Assembly (NCBI GenBank): GCA_022702705.1 | Contig: CM040424.1 | Location: forward strand, 145,023,165-145,087,164 | DNA: 64,000 nt | Source: Papilionanthe hookeriana x Papilionanthe teres | Taxonomy: Eukaryota > Streptophyta > Magnoliopsida > Asparagales > Orchidaceae | Reading direction: 5' to 3' | In this document: piece by piece, positions 46,841 through 58,150 of the stretch | Layout of the letters: the number at the start of each line of letters is the position of its first letter | How positions within the stretch are numbered: position 1 is the stretch's first letter | The notes under the pieces: model-generated | Databases searched by the model: none | What the model saw: only the letters and a program-made list of their open reading frames with translations | What the model was told of the DNA's origin: nothing | Translations under genes and position numbers: made by a program

Positions 46841-49457
46841 GAAAATTTAAAAAGAGTTTAATAATTTGACTTTAATTTGATTTTAATGATTAAGTCCTTT
46901 AACATTTTAAAACTTAAATTTGAATTATCATTTTAATTAGGAATTAAATATTATTGAGATGATTAATTTAGGGATTTTTAAATTAAAAAACAAATCTCTT
47001 CCTAATAATATCCCTATTTTAATAATTCCAATTTTATTATTCTTCCAAATTTAATCAATTATTTAATTAGAGTTTATTTCAATTATTTTTAAATTGTTTA
47101 ATAGGTTTCTACCCTTTAATTATTTAAATTTCAATCATCCAAATCAGATTAAGATCAAATATTTTACTTGTTAATTTTATTAAACCTAAAGTTTTAATTA
47201 AGGGTTAAAATTTTAATTACCACTTTGCCCTTCAAGCTTAATAATTTCATAACTCACTAAATTGAGCTTGAATGAACTTGAAATTTTTATGTGACTTCAC
47301 TCATATGTCAATAAAGACATGAGAGGAGAAAATGTGATTTTTCTGTATTTAATATATTTATGTAATTATTTTAGGTGGAAAATAGGGATTTTCAAGGAAA
47401 ATTTAATAATATGACCAAGGGAAAGTTTCTGTCCTTAAGAAAATTATGGGACATTCCTAATGACCAGAGGACCACTTGGACCAATTTTGGTGATTTTTTG
47501 AATTATATTATTTTTATTATAATTATTTTAAGTTTTGGAGTATTAATTAATTTTAAAAATAAAATAAAGGTTGAAAAATGAATTTTATATTTTTCAAAAA
47601 TCTCTCTGATATCAAGGAAATCAGAGAATCAATTTTTACAATTTTCTTATTTTTCTATGATTTATTAGTATTATTTTAGTGGAAATACTAGAAATATATA
47701 TATTTTTAATTTTAAAATTACCTTTGGGCTTTAAAATTTAATATCTCATTAAATAGACCTAAGAAAAATATGGGGTTTGTTCCTAAATGATTAAAATTCA
47801 AAATGTGACATTTTGGTGAATTTTATTATTTTTGTGATTTTTATTATTTTTAATTATTAAAATATTAAAATAATATAAAAAAAATGAACTTTTTTAGAAA
47901 ATTGAAATTTTAATTTTTTTAGATTCCTCTGATATCAGAGAGGCTCCAAAACCAATTTGGTGAATTTTTGAAAAATATTTTGAAAGTTATGAATTTTTAA
48001 AGTTCATATTGATTAAATGGCTTAATCAACCCATTTAGTAGGGCTAACCAAGTCCAATTGACTTCAAATTTTTATTGTGGGTTCCTCTGACCCTAAAGGT
48101 CAGCAAAGAATTGATTTCAAGTCAATTTGATGTATGATTAGCTCTAATTAATTAAGGAGCTATTTTGGGTGTTTAAGCCAATTAGGGTTATTTTAAATGA
48201 ACTAATTCAAAACCTATTTTTCCTAGGGTCCTCTAGTCATAAGAGACATCACCAAATTTTCCTAGAATTTATTTTACAACATGCTAATTATTGGATTTAA
48301 AATACTCAAAACAGTAACATGAATTTGAAAAATCAATAACTTCTCATAGGGATGGCCTCTTATTTTGGAAAATTCAGGGAATGTTCCCAAATTCAGAGGC
48401 TTCAAAAGCCCTATGGTCTCATGCCATGGTGAATTTCCTATATGCATGGAGAATTAAAATAATGCAGAGGGTAAATAAATCATTAAAAATAAAATACTTG
48501 ATGAAATTAAATGATTTCTTTTCCACATTATTCTCCTCTCGTTCACCGAGCAAGAGGGTATTTTTATTTTATTTTTCTCGATTTTTCTACACAAAGTTAT
48601 GGATTTTTGAAGTTTAGGGAATTAAATAAATAGAAAAATACCCTAATTTTCTATTTATCCACGCGGCGCCGCGTCAACCTCGACAGCTCCGAAACGCCGC
48701 GTGGCGCTCTCTGATTCGACGCCGCCATCGGACTCAGCTCTCCAGGGGCCCGCTGTATCGTTCCGTCTCCTCATCCGGCACGATCCTGGCCGTCCGTCCG
48801 CGCGTGTATTAAATGAACGGCATCCGTTCATCGTCCCCAAGCCTCCTAGCCCGAGACCGTCCACACTAAATCCCTAATATCTCACTCAATACTTAACGGA
48901 TTTTCGTGTTCTTGTGTTCTATGGATTCGTCTTGAAGAGACGAACACATCTATACGGTGATCATGCATTGAAATTAAAGCATTTGAAATGAAGAATCTCC
49001 AGAAGCTCGGGATGAAGAATTAGCTCATACCTTTGCTCAGAGAAGTGTGGCTTCAATCTGAGGGTTGTGTCACCTTCGATTGGATCCCAACAAGCTCCGG
49101 ATGAAGTCTCATGGTCCGGTGAATTGCCTAGCTATGAAAGTGACCACGACCAATCACAAATCTTGGAGGCTCGGAACAACTCGGGTGGCCTGGAGATGTG
49201 AGCTTTCGATGGGAAACTTCTCCTCTTGGTCCGAGTGAAGGTGTAGGACTAATCAATTTGAGGATTGATCCACCGTGGAGAAGTGTCCCGGTTTTTGAGT
49301 GAAATTTCGATTGGGAAATTGGGTTCGTTGATGGAGATTAGGGCAAATCGACACCTGGGATCAACTCGCTCTAAGTATGGAGTAGGGTTTGGAACAATTT
49401 TGGCAGAGTTTTGGCAAGGTTTGTGCAACTCTCCTCCATGGCTGTGAGGGGGTCGGG

Positions 49458-49467
49458 TTTAAATAGA
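49458..49467 (-). promoter_or_regulatory. TATA-like box, 5' LTR copy
   Basis: TCTATTTAAA on the minus strand, in the GC-rich block, at the same place as in the other two LTRs. As the 5' LTR copy it is the one that would start the genomic RNA of this element. Confidence 0.45.
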
Positions 49468-51818
49468 GGTTGTTGGAGAGCCTCACAGGGATGGCCAAGG
49501 GTTGGGATCAGCTGCTTAGGTCAAGGGAAGAACAACTGCAATGGCCATTGGGGATGGGGCAGCTCAGCAAGGTGGAATTCCAAAGTTTGGCTCCTCCCAA
49601 GGTCTCAGCCATGGTGTTTTCCGGCGACCTGGTGGCTGGCCGGCCATGCACCGGTCACCATCTTGTTCGAGTGGGTCGTGGCTGGGGTTTAGTGTAGGCG
49701 ATCGGCAAATGCCATGTGTAAAAGGCTTGGATTAGAATGGTATGAGAGAGGGCTCATTTTGGCTCAAATTGGTCAACCCATCTCTTTGGGCTAGGTGCAC
49801 CACCCAAGGCTTGGTTTAGGCTAAAGAGAAAGTGATTTGGCTCAGCATAATCAGTAGGGTCAAGTCACCATCCATGCACAATTAGGCATAAGCATGGTTA
49901 AGGGGAATCATGGGAGTGGTTAATCACCTTTAGGAATTAAGGAAAGAGTCTCCTCCTTTTGCCCAAAATGGCATGGTGACATGTGAAGAGGCTCTCATGG
50001 CTTCCATGTGGCTCATGCATGGCTTCATGGCTCATCTTTGGCTTCGGAAAAGTTAAGTCAATTTCATGGAAATGGATTTAAGAAAATTTTGGTATTTTGA
50101 TGGGAATTTGTATGGGGCTTAATTTGGAATGGCTTAATGATGAGTTTTTGAAACTTAGGGATTGATTTAATTGAAAATATGGTGTAGAGCAATTGTCATA
50201 TGGGTTTTGGATTGATTTTGGCCCTTTGGATTTTGGTGGAAATGGGCTTTAGGAAGGTTTCATGTAAGTGGGCTTTTAAGTTTAGGAATGAATTCATGGA
50301 TGGAAATTTTGTAGAAGTTTGGGCCAAATAAATGTTGGGTTTAGTTCATGGATGTGTCATGAGTGATTTGAAATGAGTTTGGAGTGATTTGGGTTTGAAT
50401 TGGGTTGAATTTGGGCTTCTTTGGTGAATGGGCCAATATAGGTCAAATTGGGCTAACTTGGGCCAATGTTGGGCTAGGGTTGAAATTAATGTAAAGTAAA
50501 TGTTGGGAAATGTTTATGGGAGTGTTTCAAAGAAGTTTTGGCTTTGGTTGGGTTTTGATTTTGGGGTTTGGGTTTATTTGGGTTAGGTTTGGGTTTAGGT
50601 CAAAATTGGGCCTTTTAGCTTTGGGTTGAATTTGAGTGGGGTTTGGGTCTAAATTTTGGGCAAATCATGTTAGTATTTTGCTTGTGGGAATGTTAAGGAA
50701 GGTTTAGAAAAGATTTGGGGTTAATTGGAGTTGAATTGGGTGAGTTTGGATTAGGTTTGGGTCATAGGTCCAAATTGGGCTTTAAGACCAAAAGTGAAAT
50801 TGGATTCAAATGTCAATCAAATTGGACTTGGATTTGGTCTAGATTGGTGTTGGGAATGTTGAATTGAAGTTTAGAATTGAATTGGACCAGAATTTGGGTC
50901 AATTGGGTAGGTTTAGTTTGACATTGGGTTCACTTAGGGTTAAAATGGGTCAAATTGGGGGTTTTGATAAAAGTGGGGTAAATTAACAAAATTGGCCCAT
51001 GGTGTAGTTGAACAAAATGAAATTGGGAATATTTAGGATTTTCTGGAATTTTCTGGGAATTTTCTGAATTTTTGGATTTTTAGGTCAAGAGGGGTATTTT
51101 GGGTATTTGGAGGGTATTGGGAGGTATTTTTGGAATTTTTGGTATTTTTGGCTATGGGTGATCAATTTGAGTAATGTGGAAATGTTTGGGATTGGTTTTG
51201 AGGAATTTTGGGTGATTTGAAAATTTTGGAGGATTTCAAGGGTTTTGGGTAGGCTAAGCGGGTGTAGGGTCCCAGGGGTCAAAAATTGAAAATTTGGGAA
51301 ATTGAAGATTGGGTGAATGTAAGTGGAATGAAATCATTTTGGTTGAGCCTTGAAGCCATATCAAGTCCACATGAGCCATAAAGGGACTCATTTGAGGCAT
51401 CCACTATGTTGTTCCTAACCCTCTTAGCCAAGGGCTTAGGGGTTAAGGACCATCCATGTGAATCACCTACATGAGTCAGGAGGTCAAGTTGGGTATATGT
51501 GTGTGAAAGTGTAGTGTATAAATGTAGTGTATGTGTAAGTCAGCCCTTCACTGGACCGGGCCACCTGTGTGCGGTCCTAAGGCCAAAGAGTCCTATAGGA
51601 ACCCATCCTTTAAACTTCCACATTTGATTTTCAACTCTCTAGGTGATTAGGGGTCTACAATCAAGTTTGTGGAGTTTGCAGGGAGTTAAGAAGTGGTTTG
51701 AGTTTCTAAGTGGTGGGTCCCAATTCTAGTCTTCTAAGATAGTCAAAGGAAAAGCCTAAGGCTAGATCCTAAGTACTAAAAAGAAGAAGAGAAGACCTCA
51801 TCAAAAATGAGGTCAACA

Positions 51819-51823
51819 AAAGG
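51819..51823. repeat. Target-site duplication AAAGG, right copy
   Basis: Right-hand partner of 16,510-16,514. Confidence 0.95.
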
Positions 51824-52286
51824 GAGCTGATAATCAAATTACTGATCATTTGTCGAGATTAGAATAGCATGAATTATCTGACATTGACAATGAAATTACA
51901 GACAATTTCCCTGATGAACAACTTTATAATATTAATTAGTGGAAAATACCATTGTATGCTATCATAAGTGATATTTTCCCATTTATGCTAACACTGCAAC
52001 AACAAAAAAAATTCCTTCATGATGCAATTTTGGGATGAACCATATTTATATAAGCAATGTAAGGATCTTATTATTAGGAGATGTGTGCCTTATGAAGAAA
52101 CTGAACTAATTATTAAAAAATGCCATGATTATGAATTTAGAGGACATTTTGGGACTGACAAAACTGCGCATAAAATTTTACAAGCCAGATTTCATTGGCC
52201 TACTCTCTTTAGAGATGTTTACAGATATATCAAAACTTGTGATAAATGCCAACGAGTAGGTAATATATCTAGAAGAAATGAAATGC
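51824..52286 (+). pseudogene. Athila element I pol, end of RNase H region and integrase zinc finger
   Basis: It resumes the frame broken at 16,514. ITDHLSRLE closes the RNase H region, and a short linker with stops follows. The integrase zinc finger comes next, with KKCHDYEFRGHFGTDKTAHK, FHWPTLFRDVYRYI and CDKCQRVGNISRRNEM, keeping the H, H, C and C ligands. At 52,287 the coding sequence stops against a reversed group B LTR, so the catalytic core is missing. Confidence 0.9.
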
Positions 52287-54020
52287 TGACGCGACGACAA
52301 ATAACACAGTAATTTATGCTTCCAAAAATATGTTATAGCCAATACTTTGACCCAAATAATAATAGCGGCTAGTGTATATAAATATAATTTTATGGAAAAT
52401 ATTTTACACACTAGAGGTACTACGCAAGTATACGCATCGTTTCAAGTAATATAAGCTTTAAATAAAGACCCCAGTATCGATCCCACGAGGAGGTTTATAG
52501 ATTTTTAAATTTTTTTATTTTATTTTTATGTATTTCTTTTAAAGTTATAAATTTAATAGTTAATTTACTAAATGCAGAAATAAAGCAGTACTAAAATAAT
52601 GAATGATGTAAATATTATTAAGCAAACAACTTTCTTAGTTCCAATTAATCCAAGACTTTTTAGATAATGTAATATTCGTGGATAATATAAATTTATGGTA
52701 TTGTGCCAAATAGAAGAATTCCTATTCTTTACCTTCACTCGATAGTATAAAGAACATTGGCTAATATATAGATCAGGTCTGGATGTATTGTTAGTAGAAT
52801 GGGTTAATCTAGGCTCACACTACTAGATGTCCAAGGGTGGCTATGGTCTTAGTGACCCGTTCCCTTTCTATAAACCAAATTGAAAGAATTTAGTCTGTCA
52901 CTCTAAAAACTTATTAATTCTACACCCATTGAATAATATTTTCCTATTTATTTACACTTCACCTTGAATAACCTGCACAAGGCCTTCGACTACCCAAGGA
53001 TTCATGTGATATCTACAAGTTAAGAATCCATCTTCTCCTAGGTCTCAAAATTCTTTAACAGATTTTAACAACTTAAATGGAAAATTTAAATAGTAAATTA
53101 AGATCCGGTATTAATATCATCACAATATTTAAACATATTTAGTTTTTAATTCTCCAAAGAATTTTAAATTATCTTATTTATCTTTTCATAATTGAAAGGA
53201 GAAAGTAAAGTAACTACTCAGAACACATTGAATTTAAATAACCAAACATATAAATAAAACTTTGAATCAAATTACAAATACTTATCTCAAGTGTTTCTCC
53301 AACTAAACCTTTGATTCCCACTGACTCCAATGTGAAATAGACTTCAAAAGCACCAACTCTTCCAAACTCTCAATACAAACTCTAAATAAAATAAACTCAA
53401 TAAATTATGAAGGAAAGTAAATTAAAAGTGTGGCCCTATATTTAAAATTATCTCTCTGATTGGGGGCCTCTTTCTCTGTAGAAATGACCTCCTATTTATA
53501 GGTTTCAAGGGTTGCCTAAAGCACCTCTTCAAAATGTGTCAAAGTTCAATGAATCTTCTAGAACTGTGTATAGCGCCTAGGCGCCGGCATCTAGCGCCTA
53601 GGCGCCGGACTCCGCGTCCAGTTCTTCACACCTCTTCACTTTGGATCACACCTCTTCGCGAGCCAAACCGTTTCCAAGCGTCTAGATACAATTTATCACA
53701 TGTCCTATAATCCAGGAATAACTGCCAATCTTCTAGAAGGTCCAATAACCGCTCTAACCGTCAAAATAACTGCCCAAAGTAGTTACAAAAACGTAATTGT
53801 TTTGGTATTGAGCTGGCGCTTAGGCACCGGATTCTGGCGCTTAGGCGCTTAGGCACCGGATTCTGGCACCTAGGCGCTAGACCCATTATTTTGGCAATTT
53901 TGCATTTTGGCTCCATTTTTGCTCATTTTTGCTCTTTTTTCAAAATCAAAATAAAAAGTAAATTGTGAAACATTACCCTTGAATTTCCCTAAGATTTCAT
54001 GTGATATTTTACAGATAATG
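52287..54020 (-). repeat. Group B LTR, reversed, near full length
   Basis: Plus-strand sequence begins TGACGCGACG and contains, reversed, the group B end blocks: GCAAGTATACGCATC (about 52,421), the TAGAGTGACAG-like block (about 52,895), and a GC-rich box with repeated GCGCCTAGGCGCC (53,574-53,605 and 53,812-53,880). The length of about 1.7 kb fits the family. The right boundary is blurred by a 24-bp repeat (AATTGTGAAACATTACCCTT at about 53,964 and 54,027). No matching target duplication (AATGC) was found on the right. The 77-codon minus ORF is not supported. Confidence 0.7.
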
Positions 54021-54059
54021 TCAGATAATTGTGAAACATTACCCTTGAATCAAAATAAA

Positions 54060-57000
54060 ACCACACATCAAAATCACTTGAAAACAATTCTCCATTATCT
54101 CTTAGGATGTAGAGAACCTCAAATAAAAATTTCAAGTCAATTGGAGTTAATTTAATCCATTAAGTGAATTAATTAAGTGACATAGCAATTATAAAAATTA
54201 AAAAATTCATAAAATCGAAAATACATTTCAAAATTTCACCAAATTGGTTTTGGGCCTTCTCCGATGTTAGGGGAGTCTAAGAAAATCAAAATTGGGATTT
54301 TTATAAGATTTTCATTTTGACCTAACTTTTACTATTTTGATAATTAAAAAATTATAAAAATCATAAAAATATTAAAATTCATAAAAATGTCATATTTGGT
54401 CCCCCAATCACTTAAGAACGAACCAAATATTTTTCCTAAGCCCCAAAGTAAAGATATTGAATTTTAAAGGCTTAGGACTTATTTTTAATATTAAAAATGA
54501 ATTTTCCAACCTTTTCACTAAATTAATTCTAAAAAATCAAAGAAAAATCAGAAAAATGTGAAATTTATTTCTGTGAACTCTTTGAGGTCACAGGGAGTTA
54601 AGAAAAATATAAAATCCATTTTTCAACTTTAATTTTATTTTATAATTAATTAATACCCTAAAACTAAAATAATCATAAAAAATAAAATATAATTCCAAAA
54701 ATCACCAAAATTGGTTGAAGTGGTCCTTTGGTCAGTAGAAATATTTCATAATTTTTCTAAGGACAAAAACCTCAATTTGGTCATGTTATTAAATTTTCAT
54801 TGAAAACGTTTATTTTTCAAAAAAATAATTATATAAATTAAATTAAAAATGGAAAAATCACATTTTCTCCTCTAATGTCTTAATTGACATATGAGTGGGG
54901 TGACATAAAAATTTCAAGTTCATTTGAGCTTAATTTAGTGAGTTATGAGATGAATAAGCTTAAGAGGGCATAAAAGTAATTAAGGATTTAAACCCTAATT
55001 AATACTTTAAGCCCAATCAAAGGGAGGGTAAAATATCTGATCTTAATTTTCTCTTGGATGATTGAAACATAGGGAATTAAAAGGTAGAAACCCATTAATC
55101 ACTTTTAATACAACAAAATGGAACGTTAATTAATTAAATCATTTAAATTTTGGAAGAATAATTAAAATTTTAGATTATTAAGATTAGGGATATGACTTTA
55201 GAAGATATCAATTCCTTAATCTAAAATCCCTAAATGGATTAATTCAATAATATTTAACTCTTAATTAATTCTAAAAAGAAATGATGATGGAAATTAATAA
55301 TTAAAAGGGAAATAATTTTCTTTAAAATAAATTAAAGATTAAAACATTAAATGATTTAATAATCAAATTAAAAAAAATTAAAACATTAAAACTAATTTAA
55401 AAATCACTTAAGAACAAACTTAAAACAAATTTGAAACATTAAATAATCTCAAAACAATTTATAATTAAAAATGTGAAAATCAAACCAATTAAAATTAAAC
55501 TAAAGTAATATGATTAATTCAAATCAAATTTCAATCATCAAAATTTAATGAAATTACGTAATTTAAATACCTCTTTCAACTCAAGTAATTTAAAACATTT
55601 AAAACAAATAAATCTGAAATTTGAAACTAAATTGAATTATCCTATATCATCAATTTAACCTTAATCAAAACGGTTAAATTCTTTAACGAACTAATTTGCC
55701 CCTAAAGACTTTCATTATTATAACTCTTAAATGAAGCATCAAATGAAATGTCACTTCACTCATAGGATAGTCAAACATCCTAATTCACTAAACAAGGGTA
55801 ACCCGGGTGATTGATTCGCCACCTCAATGAACTAACTGAACTTAAAGTAATCCCTAAAATGTATAAGGAGATGTTCAGAATTCAATTTCGAGCACTTCTC
55901 TAACTTGACGGGATGTCTCAAAGAACAGTGAAACTTCATTATTCTTTTGTGAAGAAAATCATCCTTAATAAAACACAAGGACCTAGACGTCATAAGAATT
56001 GACTAGCAATAGGATTAGGATTTTGGTAGATAACCAGAACCTTCCTTTAACATTACCTAGGTGCTTTTGTTGAAATATAAAAATGCTTTGACATGTATTT
56101 TAAGTGCAGCCGGGAACCCTCCAGGTACGCTTTTATTTTTATTGCAATTTATTTACCTGCACTGTACTTTACTTCTCTTGCATGTTAAACAACAATGTCA
56201 CCCTGCATAAAAACTGAAACTTTTAGGATAGCCACAAAACTGAAACCAAAAATAAAATAAAAAAAAAATAAATCAAGATAAAACTCACCGCCACAATATT
56301 CAAAATATAAGACAACTCAAGATTTAATCACAAACAAAACAACAAAACTACAACTACAATTAAATTAAAACATCTCATTGGATGATCGGGAATCTCTCGG
56401 ATGATGTAACCCACATGTTGCTAATGAGATTTCCCACGGTCTAAATGAAAGAGTGGAACTCATTCAGTTGATTTTAGCAAATTCATCTGGACTAAGTGAA
56501 TTCGATGAAAATAAAGGTGCCGGGATGACGGAACCGTGAGATCTTAATCGGTTCTGTTTAATCAACTTTAAGATTTGTTTTAATTAAAACATTAAGACAC
56601 CTGAACCTTAAGACTTCTAAACCAAAACACTTCTCTCATCTCTTGATTTCCACTTTCTAAAACTAAACCTCTGCAACAACAAGGAGCCTGGAGCATAGTG
56701 GACAACATGACCATCTTCATCAGCAAAACTTGTGTCTGCTTCAGCAAAACCTTTCCTAGAATTAAACACCAAGCCATAGGATTTCGAGGTAGTTTTCCTA
56801 GTGCAACATATGTCCTCAACTTTCTGTTAGGCATTTTCATAATCATGTTTTGCAAATTAAGCCATAACCGGTCTTAGGACTCCGAGGTAGTTGTTTGGTA
56901 CTACATAAACCCTCACATCTTCGAGCCTATTTGTATGATTATATCATACGAATATTGGTCCTAATTAACTAAAATTGGCAGGATTGAAACATTAAATAAT

Positions 57001-57646
57001 TCTCTCAAATTGAAGCCAAATCATAGGATAGTTTGGGAAGTTGCCAAGATTCCTCTTGGATCCTCAGCTTCTCCTACTTCTCTTCCTTTGGACTCTCAAA
57101 ATAACTGTTCCAAATTTGATCCATTCCCTATTGAAATTTCCAAAATCCAATTATTTGAAAACCTTATACTTTGAAATTCTTGAGAGCGAAACCACTGATC
57201 ATTATCGAGAGTTTTCTTGAGTGTCTTCAGACATTTAAGATGTAATTGACTATAAGGGCTTGCCCTTATAAGGAACTTTAAGAATCCAGGTAATATAAAC
57301 CCTACTTAATTCTTTCATATTGAGCAGGGGAACTTGTCGGCTTATAAATTGGTCCGCAGACCAAACGGGTGTCACAAATCTTCTAGTTTATTTAATCGAG
57401 TCCTATCATTAAGCAGTTTGTCTATTCCATGGGACAGATACACGGTTTGTGATGCGGTGCTAGTTTATATAAACTATTTGAGATGTGAGATCAGTTTAAT
57501 TCCATATCTTAAAATTTTTTAAACTTAAAATTATTTTTAAAACCAAATACTACTTTCCAAATTATATATTTAAATTAAATTTAAAATCTAAAATTCGCTG
57601 ACCCCTTTTTCTAAATTACAACACATAACCTAAAAATATGCCGACA
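54060..57646 (+). repeat. Group A LTR, truncated and diverged, plus orientation
   Basis: Collinear with about 28,335-32,113 of the solo LTR. Landmarks are the ATGTCTTAATTGACATATGAGT region (about 54,875), the GACCTAGACGTCATA block (about 55,980), the CACGGTCTAAATGAAAG block (about 56,435) and the terminus AAAATATGCCGACA at 57,646. The sense-first half, with U3 and promoter, is missing. The pentanucleotide tract is much reduced, so the copy is old. The 87-codon minus ORF (56,592-56,855) is antisense LTR sequence. Confidence 0.85.
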
Positions 57647-58150
57647 CTTACATCTTAACAAATTTTGGCATGTCAAGTTTTTTGGGTCGTTGCCTCAAAA
57701 AAGCTTTGATAATTATTTTTGATTGCAGAAAAACTTTAGTTGAAAAACTTAGGATCTAGTATGGTACTTTTATTTTCTTATTTTTATTTTGATTTTAATT
57801 TTTTATATTGCTGCATCTATATTTCTAGATGTATCTTTGTAGGTGCTAAATATTAAAAAGCTGAAAAAAATTCAAAAGGACAAAAGTTAAAAGGGAAAAA
57901 AATTTTCCTTTTAAATTATTTTCTATTTCTTTTCTTTTCTTTTGCATATTCTGTGTGCGCTTACATGCTATTGTGTTGACTGACATATGCGGGTCAGTGT
58001 GATTGTTTTTTTTATATTTTTAGTTTGTCCTTTTTATGTCTAGGGAGCTGAGGCTGACCATGTCCTTTTGACCTGAAAAATAATTGCACATTTAGACGTC
58101 TTAGGAGATCACACTTATTTTCTAAAACACATGTGTAGAAGGCTGACCCT
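57647..58150 (+). other. Athila element II leader with primer-site-like sequence
   Basis: Directly after the group A LTR comes CATGTCAAG, a T run and GGGTCGTTGCCTC (about 57,670-57,696), the usual Athila LTR-end spacer plus a decayed primer site. The LTR of this element was therefore displaced by the group A copy. The rest is T-rich leader without a gene. Confidence 0.5.

Larger units (their letters stand above)
16515..51818 (-). mobile_element. Giant Tat/Ogre-like Ty3/gypsy element with ALKBH-like ORF
   Basis: A complete element of 35,304 bp with direct LTRs of 7,485 and 7,467 bp and a 5-bp AAAGG duplication. It contains a 7.5-kb solo LTR insertion, so its own length is about 27.8 kb. Sense is the minus strand. 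In order: LTR, primer site, upstream ORF, gag, protease, RT, RNase H, second RNase H, integrase, extra ORF with a 2OG/Fe(II) dioxygenase domain, tandem-repeat 3' UTR, LTR. The second RNase H, the zinc-knuckle style of gag, the tRNA-Arg-type primer site and the 3' UTR tandem repeats fit the Tat lineage (Ogre, Retand, Grande). No Ogre-style intron between protease and RT is seen: the reading can be followed from 40,834 to 38,083 with only local breaks. Confidence 0.92.
44352..51818 (-). repeat. 5' LTR of the giant element (7,467 bp)
   Basis: Whole-length partner of 16,515-23,999. Sense start is at 51,818 (TGTTGACC) and sense end at 44,352 (GCCGACA). From sense start: C/A-rich U3, GC-rich core with TATA-like box at 49,467-49,458, then a long AT-rich R/U5 with the pentanucleotide tract (46,840-46,470) and an AT run (44,463-44,448). 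It differs from its partner mainly by single substitutions and by CG versus CAG/CTG indels. It should drive transcription of the element. Confidence 0.95.
10995..52286 (+). mobile_element. Athila-like element I, split by a 35-kb insertion, 3' end lost
   Basis: The order is LTR, tRNA-Asp-type primer site, gag, protease remnant, RT, RNase H, then after the inserted giant element the integrase zinc finger. The integrase core, env-like ORF and 3' LTR are missing because a reversed group B LTR begins at 52,287. Numerous stops show that it was dead before, or has decayed since, the insertion. Only 10,995-16,514 and 51,819-52,286 belong to it. Confidence 0.8.
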
